Part shown: in pieces, positions 1 to 9,051 of the stretch | Layout of the letters: every line of letters begins with the position of its first letter | How positions within the stretch are numbered: position 1 is the stretch's first letter | Assembly: GCA_937877595.1 (NCBI GenBank) | Contig: CALFIY010000086.1 | Location: 1 to 21,889 of the forward strand | Source: an uncultured Prevotella sp. | Lineage (GTDB): Bacteria; Bacteroidota; Bacteroidia; Bacteroidales; Bacteroidaceae | Direction: 5' to 3' | Length of the DNA: 21,889 nucleotides | Translations under genes and position numbers: made by a program | Notes under the pieces: model-generated | The model's input: only the letters and a program-made list of their open reading frames with translations | What the model was told of the DNA's origin: nothing | Database searches by the model: none

Positions 1-702
1 GACCGACTTCTGACGGGCCTCATCGGAGGAGAAATCCATCGACCAGCACTTGGTGACGGTCCAGCGATCCGCATCGAGCTGGCGGAAACCGATGGAGATG
101 GGGGCACTGAACTCCACGATTTTCTCGTAGGTGTCCTTCTTCATCTTGCCGCTTAAGTCAAACCACACCTTCTCCTTGGCCAGCACTCCCTGGTTGTCGA
201 GCTCCCCGATAAACCTCGCGGTGTCCATGAGCTTGAGACGGCTTGAATTGAACACGAAGCCCTCCAGGCAGTTCTCGGCAAGCTCGCACAATACCGCGCC
301 CATCACCACCGTGGTCTTGGGATCGGTGATAAGCCCGTTCTCGTCCGAGAAGCGGTACCACGAGCCCACCTTGTAATTGCGCATCGGCACCACCCTGTCG
401 GGGGCGATGGCCATCATGGAGTAAACCTTGCGGATGACCGCGTTCCAGCACGACGGCCGTCCGGTCACCAGCATCACGTCACAGCCGTAGGCATGAATGA
501 GCTCACCCATGCTGTCAAGGGTGGTATCCACAACCGAGCTGATGGCCTTGTCCACCTCGGAGCAGGACATCTCCAAAGACAGATCCAGCACGCTTAAACG
601 CCGGCCGAAGCGGCGCTCAATCTCCTGGGTAAAGAAATCCAGCACTTCCCTGGCCGGATGTTCCACCTTCGGGAATTTGGGCGTGACCTCGCCGGCCTCA
701 CT
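1..702 (-). other. SrfB-like (virulence factor SrfB family) segment, probably from another genome
   Basis: This is the C-terminal half of the hybrid ORF, residues 369-602. It carries the string DVMLVTGRPSCWNAVIRKV, then PDRVVPMRNYKVGSWYRF and DPKTTVVMGAVLCELAE. That layout (LTGRPS, then P-R-I-P, then W-Y-F, then PK-TAAVGAMLC) is how I remember the SrfB family of gammaproteobacteria such as Salmonella and gut Succinivibrionaceae. Its function is poorly known. Codon use differs sharply from the kinase half: none of 10 isoleucines uses ATA here, against about 18 of 28 in residues 1-368, and CTC, TCC and GAG are favoured. The segment is truncated on both sides: by the junction near 703 and by the window edge. 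Confidence 0.65.
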
Positions 703-1806
703 CTCCTCGCCGCGGAACAGCGCATTCATCTGTTCGTTCAGCAGCGGAATGTTCAGCGCGTGTAGATGTTCAAAGTCATAGTCGCCGCTGCTGTCGCGTG
801 GTGTGTTGTCGCGGTCCACAAAATAGTCGTCAAGCGAAATCCCCACGGGTTTCAGTCCATTTACCGCCAACTGTACCGACAGGCGCTTGCATGTAGTCGT
901 CTTTCCTGAACTCGAAGGGCCTGCTATGAGCACCATTCTTATGTCCTTGCGCCGTGCTATGTCGTCGGCTATCTGTGCTATCTTTTTCTCTTGCAGTGCC
1001 TCGCTCAGTTGTATCAGTTTGTTGCTGTCGCCGTGGGCGATGGCTTCGTTCAGGTCGCCCACAGTGCGTAGACCCAGAATGTCCTGCCAGCGGTGGTGCT
1101 CGGTAAAGATGTCAAACATCTTGTCCTGGCGTATCAGTTCTCCAAGCCTTGACGGATCAGAGGCTGAAGGGATGCGCAGCAGTATTCCGTCAAAGTATTC
1201 TTCAAGTCCGAAGAGGTGTATCTGTGAGGTGTTGGTGAGCAGAGTGCCATAGAAGTAGTCTTTGTAGCCGTCGATATCGTAGTAGGTAGTGTATAGTCTG
1301 CCAGAGCCTTCCAGCAGTTTCACTTTTGAGAGTGATGCCGACTTGCGGAACATTTCTATGGCTTCTTCCGTTGTCGTCTCATGTCGGTGTATCGGCAGGG
1401 CCTCGTCTATTATCTGCTGCATGCGCTCCCTGAGCAGCGGTATGGCCTTTGCTGCTCCACCTTTCGGGCTTGGTGTCACTTCCACAAAATATCCGTTGCT
1501 GACGGGTATGCCTATCGTCACCTTGCACCCTGTCCACAGTTCGTGTGCAGCCTTGCAGAGTATGAAGAATAGCGTTCTGGTGTAGGCTCTCATGCCGCTT
1601 GGTGATGATAGCGACAGAAATTCCATGGTCTTCTGCTTGTATACCCTGTAGTGCATGCCCTCTACCTTGTTGTTTACGCGTGCGCTGACGGGGCCGAATT
1701 CCATTTTCAGGTCGGTCATCCTGTAAATTTCGTCCAGTGTGGTGCCAATGGGCACATTTATTTTGGTGCCTGTGTTGCGGCATAAAATGTCTACGGTTTG
1801 CGTCAT
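1..1806 (-). CDS. Partial hybrid ORF: uridine kinase-like nucleoside kinase joined in frame to SrfB-like sequence
   Basis: One frame stays open from an ATG at 1806 to the window edge (602 codons, no stop). Residues 1 to about 368 match the Bacteroidetes nucleoside kinase family: a TGS-like start (VDILCRNTGTKINVPIGTT), a ThrRS-like middle, and a PRK/uridine kinase P-loop, GPSSSGKTT, followed by LDDYFVDRDNTPRDSSGDYDF. Such enzymes phosphorylate nucleosides with ATP or GTP in the cytoplasm; the family normally runs to about 550 residues. Kinase similarity stops after GEE (residues 366-368), where GEEVELP-like sequence is expected, so the second half of the kinase domain is missing. The remaining residues resemble SrfB and have different codon use. 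The start is supported by a TAnnTTTG promoter box 37 bases upstream. I am confident in both halves but not in their being one gene in nature. Confidence 0.8.
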   Translation of the reverse strand, partial: MTQTVDILCRNTGTKINVPIGTTLDEIYRMTDLKMEFGPVSARVNNKVEGMHYRVYKQKTMEFLSLSSPSGMRAYTRTLFFILCKAAHELWTGCKVTIGIPVSNGYFVEVTPSPKGGAAKAIPLLRERMQQIIDEALPIHRHETTTEEAIEMFRKSASLSKVKLLEGSGRLYTTYYDIDGYKDYFYGTLLTNTSQIHLFGLEEYFDGILLRIPSASDPSRLGELIRQDKMFDIFTEHHRWQDILGLRTVGDLNEAIAHGDSNKLIQLSEALQEKKIAQIADDIARRKDIRMVLIAGPSSSGKTTTCKRLSVQLAVNGLKPVGISLDDYFVDRDNTPRDSSGDYDFEHLHALNIPLLNEQMNALFRGEESEAGEVTPKFPKVEHPAREVLDFFTQEIERRFGRRLSVLDLSLEMSCSEVDKAISSVVDTTLDSMGELIHAYGCDVMLVTGRPSCWNAVIRKVYSMMAIAPDRVVPMRNYKVGSWYRFSDENGLITDPKTTVVMGAVLCELAENCLEGFVFNSSRLKLMDTARFIGELDNQGVLAKEKVWFDLSGKMKKDTYEKIVEFSAPISIGFRQLDADRWTVTKCWSMDFSSDEARQKSV

Positions 1807-1842
1807 GTTGTGTATAATTTCACGGTTTTTAAATAAGTATCG

Positions 1843-1850
1843 CAAAGTTA
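1843..1850 (-). promoter_or_regulatory. Promoter -7 box for the kinase ORF
   Basis: On the minus strand the sequence TAACTTTG fits the Bacteroidetes -7 consensus TAnnTTTG. It lies 37 bases upstream of the ATG at 1806. No TTTG sits at the ideal 19-base distance; one occurs 12 bases upstream. The call therefore rests mainly on the -7 box and its position. Confidence 0.5.
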
Positions 1851-1869
1851 TGAATAAATTAACAAATCT

Positions 1870-1900
1870 TTTGCTAATTCGGAAAAAATAAATAATTTTG
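1870..1900 (+). promoter_or_regulatory. Bacteroidetes-type promoter for the Na/Pi transporter
   Basis: TTTG at 1870-1873 and TAATTTTG at 1893-1900 are separated by exactly 19 bases, matching the primary sigma factor (sigma-ABfr) consensus TTTG-N19-TAnnTTTG. Transcription would begin near 1907, giving a leader of about 30 bases before the ATG at 1938. It overlaps the divergent kinase promoter region. Confidence 0.8.
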
Positions 1901-1937
1901 CGCATTGTAACACTCATTATCATTTTTTTAATTGAGC

Positions 1938-3680
1938 ATGTTAATCGCATTTAAGTTGTTAGGCTCGCTGGCTTTACTTATGTTTGGTATGAAGTCGATG
2001 AGCGAAGCCCTACAAAAGATGGCCGGTCCGCAGTTGCGCCACGTTTTGGGAGCCATGACCACCAACCGCTTCACGGGAATGCTTACTGGAATGTTGGTCA
2101 CGGCCAGCGTACAGTCTTCCACGGCTACTACGGTGATGACCGTATCGTTTGTCAATGCAGGTCTGCTCACTCTTGCACAGGCCATTTCCGTTATTATGGG
2201 CGCCAATATCGGTACAACCCTCACGGCGTGGATAATGTCTGCCGGTATGTCGTTCAATGTTACCGACTTGGCTTTCCCTGCATTTTTCGTTGGCATTATT
2301 CTCATCTATCAGAAGCGCTATCGCTACATTGGCGACTTCCTGTTCGGACTGGCATTTCTCATCTACGCTCTTGGAGTACTCCGTTCTACAGGGCAGGACA
2401 TGCATCTTGGTGAAAACCAAGCCGTTCTGGATTTCTTCGCTTCGTTCGACCCCAATTCGTTCGGCACCACGCTTATCTTCCTGCTCCTTGGCGGAATATT
2501 GACATTCTGCGTACAGTCGTCGGCAGCCGTCATGGCCATCACCATGATACTCTGTTCAAGCGGTGCGCTGCCTATCTACCAGGGCATAGCGCTGGTGATG
2601 GGTGAGAACATAGGCACAACGGTCACGTCAAATCTCGCTGCCATGTCGGCCAACACACAGGCACGCCGTGCAGCCTTTGCCCACATGTTCTTCAACATCT
2701 TCGGCGTCATTTGGATATTGTTCGTCTTCCGTCCTTTTGTCGACATGGTGTGCGGATGGGTCGGCTACGATGTCACTATGACAAAGGCAACCGCCGACAC
2801 AGCCACCTTCCTGGCAAATTCAGCGAAGTTGAGTTTTGTCCTGGCAGCCTTCCATACCTCATTCAACGTAGCCAATACGTTTATACTGATATGGTTTGTG
2901 CCGCAGATTGAGCGCTTTGTATGCTGGGTGATAAAGTCGAAGAAGATAGACGAGGAGGAGGATTTCCGCCTGCATTTCATTACAGCAGGATTTATGAAGA
3001 CCCCGGAACTTTCAGTCCTCGAGGCTCAAAAGGAGATACTGTCGTTCTCGGAGCGTATGCAGCGCATGTTTGGCATGGTGCGCGAATTGCTTACGCTCTC
3101 GTCCAGTCATACCGACAAGAAAGACAGTCAGACAGGCGACTTCAACAAACTCTATACCCGCATAGAGAAGTACGAAGGCATAAGCGACAGCATGGAGTTG
3201 GAGATTGCCAAATATCTCGACTCCGTCAGCGATGCCCATCTTTCCGACGACACAAAGGCCAAGATACGTGCCATGCTTCGCGAGATAAGCGAACTGGAGA
3301 GTATCGGCGATGCGTGCTACAATATGGCTCGCACCATATCGCGCAAATATAACGGCAAGGAAGACCACTTCATTGACAATCAGTATGACCATCTGCACCA
3401 GATGATGGAACTCACCAACCAGGCGCTGACGCAGATGAACCGCTTGATGGGCGGGCGCAAGGATTCGTTCGATGTCAATCACACATACAACATCGAGAAC
3501 GAAATAAACAACTACCGCAACCAGTTGAAGTCGCAGAATATCAACGACATCAACAACCATCAGTACACGTACGCCGTTGGTACTATCTACATGGATCTTA
3601 TCAACGAGTGCGAGAAGTTGGGCGACTATGTTGTCAACGTAGTTGAAGCACGCATGGGCACACGCCAAAAGGATGCTTGA
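1938..3680 (+). CDS. Na/Pi cotransporter family protein with PhoU-like C-terminal domain
   Basis: A 580-residue inner-membrane protein of the NptA/PNaS family, which couples sodium to phosphate transport. The two inverted transport repeats are visible: QSSTATT (59-65) with GANIGTT (88-94), and QSSAAVMA (193-200) with GENIGTT (222-228). These paired QSS and G-N-IGTT motifs are the family signature. From about residue 350 the protein becomes soluble and helical with PhoU-like character (ELESIGDACYNMARTISRKY, then a KLGDYVVNVVEAR end), as in long bacterial members. I chose the ATG at 1938; an in-frame TTG at 1932 would add two residues, but ATG fits the promoter as well. Substrate is inferred from the family. 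The TonB receptor follows after 31 bases, with no terminator or promoter seen between them. Confidence 0.9.
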   Translation: MLIAFKLLGSLALLMFGMKSMSEALQKMAGPQLRHVLGAMTTNRFTGMLTGMLVTASVQSSTATTVMTVSFVNAGLLTLAQAISVIMGANIGTTLTAWIMSAGMSFNVTDLAFPAFFVGIILIYQKRYRYIGDFLFGLAFLIYALGVLRSTGQDMHLGENQAVLDFFASFDPNSFGTTLIFLLLGGILTFCVQSSAAVMAITMILCSSGALPIYQGIALVMGENIGTTVTSNLAAMSANTQARRAAFAHMFFNIFGVIWILFVFRPFVDMVCGWVGYDVTMTKATADTATFLANSAKLSFVLAAFHTSFNVANTFILIWFVPQIERFVCWVIKSKKIDEEEDFRLHFITAGFMKTPELSVLEAQKEILSFSERMQRMFGMVRELLTLSSSHTDKKDSQTGDFNKLYTRIEKYEGISDSMELEIAKYLDSVSDAHLSDDTKAKIRAMLREISELESIGDACYNMARTISRKYNGKEDHFIDNQYDHLHQMMELTNQALTQMNRLMGGRKDSFDVNHTYNIENEINNYRNQLKSQNINDINNHQYTYAVGTIYMDLINECEKLGDYVVNVVEARMGTRQKDA

Positions 3681-3711
3681 CGCGAAACAGTAATCAAAAA
3701 ACAATATTCTT

Positions 3712-6700
3712 ATGCAGAAGAAAGTATTATTTATTATGGCCGTGTTGCTCTCCGCAACGTTGACCGCCGTGGCACAAATCACCACCTCCGCCCTGAGCGG
3801 TAAGGTTGTCATGCAGGACACAAAGGAAGAGGTGATAGGCGCCACAGTCCAGGCCGTACATGAGCCTTCCGGTACGAAGTATGCTGCCGTAACCAATCTG
3901 AATGGCCGCTTTACCATTCAGGGTATGCGCACTGGTGGCCCTTATGTCGTTACCGTGAGTTACATAGGCTACGAGACAAAGACATTTAAGAACATCAGTC
4001 TGCAACTTGGTGAGACCTACAATCTCTCAGTATGGCTTTCTGAGAACAGCAACGAACTCACCGAGATAGTTGTTAGCGGCAAGGCGTCGAAGTTTGCTGC
4101 AGAGAAGACAGGCGCCACCACCAACATCAACAATCTCACCATTCGCGAGTTGCCTACCATCGACCGCACCATTGGCGACATAGTAAAACTCTCTCCTTAC
4201 TACGGAGGTTCCAACAGTTTTGCCGGCGGTGACGGACGTTCGAGCAATTTCACGCTCGACGGTGCCAACCTCAACAACAACTTCGGACTTACCTCTGGTC
4301 TTCCTGGCGGCGGCAGCCCTGTCTCCGTAGACGCCATAGAGGAAGTGCAGGTGGTTGTTGCCCCATACGATGTGCGCCAGTCTAATTTCATTGGCGGTGG
4401 CATCAATGCCGTAACCAAATCCGGTACCAATACGCTGAAGGGTACAGCCTACGTATTCCATACCAATGAGAACATGCACGGCAACCGCGTTGACAACAAG
4501 CAACTCGCCGACCCAGGCAAGGAGCGCAAGACAACCTACGGCTTCACTCTTGGCGGTCCTATCGTAAAGGACAAACTTTTCTTCTTCGCTAATTTTGAGT
4601 ATGCCAAGATTCCTACTATCGTCAACCGCTGGCAGGCATCTGAGGATGGTGTTGCAGTGCCAGGACAGTACATTTCGCGTACCAAGATCAGCGACATGGA
4701 GTTAGTGCGCAGCCACCTCATCAGTCGCTACGGCTACGACCCAGGTTCCTATACCGATTTCCCTGCCGACGAGAGCAACACCAAATACCTTGCACGCTTA
4801 GACTGGAACATCACCACCAACCACCACTTGGCCGTGCGCTTCAACCACACTGTCAACTCGAGGTGGAATGCTCCTTCGCCGACCTCCAACGACGTTGGCC
4901 ACAGTTTCACCTATGGTGTGCAGAACCGCAACTCCGCCTACTCCATGATTTTCGCCAATGCGATGTACAACATGAAGAACAAGGTGACTACTGTCTCAGC
5001 CGACCTTAACAGCCGTTTCGGCCAGCACATTTCCAACCAGTTGCTTTTCACATATTCCAACATTGATGACGTTCGCGACAGCAATTCCGACCAGTTCCCA
5101 TTCGTTGAAATACTCGATGCCAACGATGGCGGCCCATACATGACTTTCGGCTACGAACTCTTCACGTGGAAAAACCGCGTACAGAACAAGATCACAACTG
5201 TTACCGACAATTTCACATACTATCTCGGCAGCCACAAGATTACTGCCGGTCTCAGTTTTGAGCATCAGATAGCCTTCAATTCCTATATGCGCAATGGTAC
5301 GGGCTACTACAGTTACAACAACATTAACGACTTCCTCACCGGCGCTGCTCCTGAAGGCGTGGCTCTCACCTGGGGATACAATGGCAACACCGACCCACGT
5401 GTTGACGTGTCGTTCAACCAGTTAGGCGGCTATCTGCAGGACGAGTGGGACATAACCAACAAGTTGAAACTCACTGCCGGTATCCGTTTCGACAAGTTGA
5501 TATTCGACGACAGCGACCTGATGCGCAACAATGCCATTTACGAACTCAACTACGAAGGCCGCCACATCGACACAGGCAAGTGGCCCGACTCAAATGTTCA
5601 GATTTCTCCACGCCTGGGCTTCACATGGGATGTATTTGGTGACAAGACGCTCAAGGTACGTGGTGGTTCAGGTCTCTTTGCCGGCCGTATTCCTCTTGTG
5701 TTCTTCACCAACATGCCTACCAACTCAGGCATGACCCAGTACCAGTATAACACGAGGAACAAGACAACGGGGAATCTGGCCGTGCTCAACGCACTTGCCG
5801 GCGGACTGGTAACTGACGTCAACCTCATGCGCGACATCATTGTTGCCAACGACCCTTCTGCCCAGGCAATCATCACTCCTGACAAAGGCTCTGTTCCAAG
5901 TTCTATCGCTGCTGTCGACAGCAAGTTCAAGATGCCGCAGGTGTGGAAGAGCAGCATAGCCGTCGACTATACGCTTCCTGTTTCGTTCCCACTCTCTGTC
6001 ACTGGTGAGTTCACCTACACGGAGAAGTTGCAGGACATCATGCTCGACGACTATAGCATCAAGAGCGACAACACTCTCTGGCCCCGTATGACGGGAGCCG
6101 ACAACCGCATCATCTATCCCAGCGACTATCGCGTGAAAGACATAGCCACAGGAAAGAATCTCACATCGGCCTACGTGCTTACCAACACAGAGCGTGGCTA
6201 TGGCTACACAGCCAATATCACCCTCAACGCCGAGCCTGTCAAGGATTTGCGCCTTATGGCAGCCTATACCCACACCGTGATGAAGGAGGTGAGCGGCATG
6301 ATAGGTTCCAACGCCAGCAGCGTATGGCAGGGCATGTATACCGTCAACGGTCCTAAGTTTGCCACCATGCAGAACTCCACCTACGTTACTCCCGACCGCG
6401 TGATAGCCAACGTAAGTTATCGTTTCGGCAAGGAGCACGTGTCGCTCTTCTATAGCGGCTATTCTCCTACGGGTGGTACTTATTTCTACAGCACTGACGT
6501 CAATGGCGACGGACTTGCCTACGATCGTATGTACATCCCACGCGACGACTCTGAAATAGAGTTTGCAAGCAAGGCCGACCGCTATCTCTTCTGGAACTTT
6601 GTAGAGCAAGACAAGTATCTCAAGAACCACAAGGGCGAGTATGCCGAGTCTTACGCTGTCCGTGCTCCATGGGTACACCGCTTCGACTTCCGCTGGGCCC

Positions 6701-6999
6701 ACGACTTCGATGTCAAGATAGGCAGCACCAACCACAAGTTGCAGATTTCTGCCGACTTCGACAATATCGGCAACATGTTCAGTTCGCGTTGGGGTGTGGC
6801 AAAGATTATGACCAACAGCGCCAATGGTGGTCGTCTGCTCCGCCTCACCAACCTTAACGACGTCAAGAACGGTGCCCGTCCTATCTATGCTATGAACACC
6901 AACCCTGATGGCTCGCTCATCACCAAGACCTGGGATTACAACCCGTCATTTAGCCAGTGCTGGAAACTTCAGATTGGTGTGAAGTATTATTTCAACTAA
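3712..6999 (+). CDS. TonB-dependent outer-membrane receptor, Oar-like, with carboxypeptidase-regulatory N-terminal domain
   Basis: A 1095-residue outer-membrane receptor. It starts with a clear Sec signal peptide (MQKKVLFIMAVLLSATLTAVAQ) and then a CarboxypepD_reg-like beta-sandwich (about 27-112, ending NLSVWLSENSNEL). A probable TonB-contact stretch, LTEIVVSGK, follows, then the plug with SNFTLDGANLNNNFG and IEEVQVVVAPYDVRQSNFIGGG, and a long aromatic-rich beta-barrel ending KLQIGVKYYFN. This order is typical of Oar-like receptors, which import or bind large substrates using TonB energy. It is not next to a SusD partner, so it is not a standard SusCD pair. The closest partner is the barrel protein 15 bases downstream, suggesting co-transcription. 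Substrate cannot be read from the sequence. Confidence 0.92.
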   Translation: MQKKVLFIMAVLLSATLTAVAQITTSALSGKVVMQDTKEEVIGATVQAVHEPSGTKYAAVTNLNGRFTIQGMRTGGPYVVTVSYIGYETKTFKNISLQLGETYNLSVWLSENSNELTEIVVSGKASKFAAEKTGATTNINNLTIRELPTIDRTIGDIVKLSPYYGGSNSFAGGDGRSSNFTLDGANLNNNFGLTSGLPGGGSPVSVDAIEEVQVVVAPYDVRQSNFIGGGINAVTKSGTNTLKGTAYVFHTNENMHGNRVDNKQLADPGKERKTTYGFTLGGPIVKDKLFFFANFEYAKIPTIVNRWQASEDGVAVPGQYISRTKISDMELVRSHLISRYGYDPGSYTDFPADESNTKYLARLDWNITTNHHLAVRFNHTVNSRWNAPSPTSNDVGHSFTYGVQNRNSAYSMIFANAMYNMKNKVTTVSADLNSRFGQHISNQLLFTYSNIDDVRDSNSDQFPFVEILDANDGGPYMTFGYELFTWKNRVQNKITTVTDNFTYYLGSHKITAGLSFEHQIAFNSYMRNGTGYYSYNNINDFLTGAAPEGVALTWGYNGNTDPRVDVSFNQLGGYLQDEWDITNKLKLTAGIRFDKLIFDDSDLMRNNAIYELNYEGRHIDTGKWPDSNVQISPRLGFTWDVFGDKTLKVRGGSGLFAGRIPLVFFTNMPTNSGMTQYQYNTRNKTTGNLAVLNALAGGLVTDVNLMRDIIVANDPSAQAIITPDKGSVPSSIAAVDSKFKMPQVWKSSIAVDYTLPVSFPLSVTGEFTYTEKLQDIMLDDYSIKSDNTLWPRMTGADNRIIYPSDYRVKDIATGKNLTSAYVLTNTERGYGYTANITLNAEPVKDLRLMAAYTHTVMKEVSGMIGSNASSVWQGMYTVNGPKFATMQNSTYVTPDRVIANVSYRFGKEHVSLFYSGYSPTGGTYFYSTDVNGDGLAYDRMYIPRDDSEIEFASKADRYLFWNFVEQDKYLKNHKGEYAESYAVRAPWVHRFDFRWAHDFDVKIGSTNHKLQISADFDNIGNMFSSRWGVAKIMTNSANGGRLLRLTNLNDVKNGARPIYAMNTNPDGSLITKTWDYNPSFSQCWKLQIGVKYYFN

Positions 7000-7014
7000 T
7001 CCACAACACGTACG

Positions 7015-9051
7015 ATGAAAAAACACTTGCTATGGGCAGTCATTCTGTCCATAGCATTTTTATCGCCATTAAGCGCTGCTCCCGACTGGCGTGAGACTTA
7101 CGTCCAGTGGTATCTGCAGGAACAGGCAGAGCAGGCTGGGGTAGGGGAGACGTCGGCCGACGCCGAGCAGATGTCGGCCGACCTTGAGCAGGCCATGGAA
7201 CTGCTTGAGCACCTGGCCGAGAGTCCTATTGACATCAACCATGCCGACCGTCAGGAACTCGAGCAGTTGCCCTTTCTCACCGCTGCTCAGGTGGAGCAGA
7301 TCGTGGAGCATGTCTATCGCTATGGCGGCATGCGCTCTCTTGGCGAACTGCGTCTGCTCCCTGCGCTGACTCCTGACTGCCGCGAACTGCTTGTCCGTTT
7401 TGTGTATATCGGCGAGCGCCAGCCCCGGCGCAATAGCCTCCGCCTCGACAGCATAGTCCGCCATGGCCGTCATAGTGTGCTGTTCACAGGGCGCGTGCCA
7501 TGCTATACCCGTCGCGGCGACGACAACGGCTATGCCGGCTATCCCTATCGCCACTCCCTGCGCTATCAACTCACCTACCGCCAGCGTCTCAGACTTGGCG
7601 TCACTGCAGCCCAGGATGCCGGCGAGCCCTTCTTCAGCGGTGTTAATCGCTGGGGCTACGACCATTATTCCTACTATATGCAACTGCGTGGCAGCGGTGT
7701 CATGGAAAATCTCTGTCTCGGAATGTACGACGTACAACTGGGCATGGGGCTGCTGGTCAACTCATCTTTCTCCCTTGGCAAGACGGCCATGTTGCAGAAC
7801 ATGGGGCGGGCCTCTAACGCATTGCGTCCACATTCGTCGCGCTCTTCAGCCTCTTACATGCAGGGCATCGCCGCTACCCTGCGATTGTCGCCCAGTTGGC
7901 ACCTCACGGCTTTTGGTTCCTATCGGCCAGTAGATGCCACGCTAAACAGCGATCAGACTGTGCGCACCCTGCTCAGCAGTGGCTATCATCGCACTACTGC
8001 CGAACTGCAGAAGAAGCACAATACCCATATATGGGATGGCGGCCTTAGCGGCGGCTATCGCCGCGGTTCGCTCTATGCCAATGTCAATGCCGTCTTCACG
8101 CACCTTGATCGCCAGATTCGTCCCGACAAGCGGCAGTCGTATCGTCGCTATTATCCCGAGGGCAACGACTTCTTCAATGCCAGTCTCGACTATGGCTATG
8201 CCACGTGGCGCTTCTCCTTTGCCGGTGAGACAGCCATCAACAAAAGCGGTGCACTTGCTGCCATTCACAGCGCCTCTCTCCAGTTGGGCGAGGGCCTTAG
8301 CGCCATGCTCCTCCACCGATATTACAGTCGTCGCTACACCTCTCTCCACGCCAACAGTTTCTCCGAGGGCGGTCATGTGCAGAACGAGCATGGTGTGTAT
8401 GGCGGCCTCAGTTGGCAGGTCTCGCGCAGCCTTTCGCTCCAGTGGTATGCCGACTATGCCCATTTCCCCTATCTTCGCTATCAGGTCAGCGGCTCCAGCG
8501 ATGCCTTTGATACTGCACTGAGCGCGCTCTGCAAGTGGGGCGAATGGCGTGTTGACGGACGCTACCGCATGCATATCCGCCAGCGCGACAATGCTGACCA
8601 TACGCGCATCGTCAATCGCACGGAGCACCGCCTTCGTCTCAGGGCTCGCCGCTCTCTTGGCAGCAGTCTCGGCGTTCAGGCTCAGGCCGACGGCATCCTT
8701 GTCAACTATCTTACCACCCATCGCGGCGGCATGTTTACTCTCCAGGGTGACGGCAGTTGCCGCTGGTTTACGGCGGTTGCCCGTATTGGCTATTTCCGTA
8801 CCGATGACTACGAGAGCCGTATCTATCAGTATGAGCGCGGACTGCAGTATTCCTTCGGCTTTCCCATGTACTATGGTCATGGGCTTCGCTACTCCATTCT
8901 GTTGCAGTCTGCTCCGTCACGCCGCATAAAGATAGCGGCCAAGATAGGCACTACTACCTATTTTGACCGCTCCAAAGTCGGCAGTTCGTTGCAACAGGTC
9001 GACCATTCGTCGCTTACCGACGTCGACCTTCAGTTGCATTACGTCCTGTAA
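7015..9051 (+). CDS. Helix-hairpin-helix domain protein with predicted outer-membrane beta-barrel
   Basis: A 678-residue protein with a signal peptide (MKKHLLWAVILSIAFLSPLSAA). A Glu/Ala-rich helical stretch with a short internal duplication (SADAEQM/SADLEQA) is followed at about 71-120 by a ComEA-like helix-hairpin-helix region (PIDINHADRQELEQLPFLT). The remaining 550 residues are alternating aromatic and polar strands rich in Tyr, Arg and Ser, with no helix-rich part. This suggests an outer-membrane barrel ending LQLHYVL. Similar proteins are widespread in Bacteroidetes as uncharacterised helix-hairpin-helix proteins. In secreted proteins the HHH fold need not bind DNA. It lies 15 bases behind the TonB receptor, probably in one operon. 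Domain calls are firm for the HHH part and weaker for the barrel. Function is unknown. Confidence 0.8.
   Translation: MKKHLLWAVILSIAFLSPLSAAPDWRETYVQWYLQEQAEQAGVGETSADAEQMSADLEQAMELLEHLAESPIDINHADRQELEQLPFLTAAQVEQIVEHVYRYGGMRSLGELRLLPALTPDCRELLVRFVYIGERQPRRNSLRLDSIVRHGRHSVLFTGRVPCYTRRGDDNGYAGYPYRHSLRYQLTYRQRLRLGVTAAQDAGEPFFSGVNRWGYDHYSYYMQLRGSGVMENLCLGMYDVQLGMGLLVNSSFSLGKTAMLQNMGRASNALRPHSSRSSASYMQGIAATLRLSPSWHLTAFGSYRPVDATLNSDQTVRTLLSSGYHRTTAELQKKHNTHIWDGGLSGGYRRGSLYANVNAVFTHLDRQIRPDKRQSYRRYYPEGNDFFNASLDYGYATWRFSFAGETAINKSGALAAIHSASLQLGEGLSAMLLHRYYSRRYTSLHANSFSEGGHVQNEHGVYGGLSWQVSRSLSLQWYADYAHFPYLRYQVSGSSDAFDTALSALCKWGEWRVDGRYRMHIRQRDNADHTRIVNRTEHRLRLRARRSLGSSLGVQAQADGILVNYLTTHRGGMFTLQGDGSCRWFTAVARIGYFRTDDYESRIYQYERGLQYSFGFPMYYGHGLRYSILLQSAPSRRIKIAAKIGTTTYFDRSKVGSSLQQVDHSSLTDVDLQLHYVL

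Noticed and set aside
5725..6735. 336-residue minus-strand ORF within the TonB receptor gene
   Set aside because: Reverse-frame shadow caused by the codon bias of the receptor; no recognisable domain.
7153..7194. Two similar 21-base units in the HHH protein gene
   Set aside because: Simple in-frame duplication of SADxEQ in a helical linker; too small to treat as a separate element.
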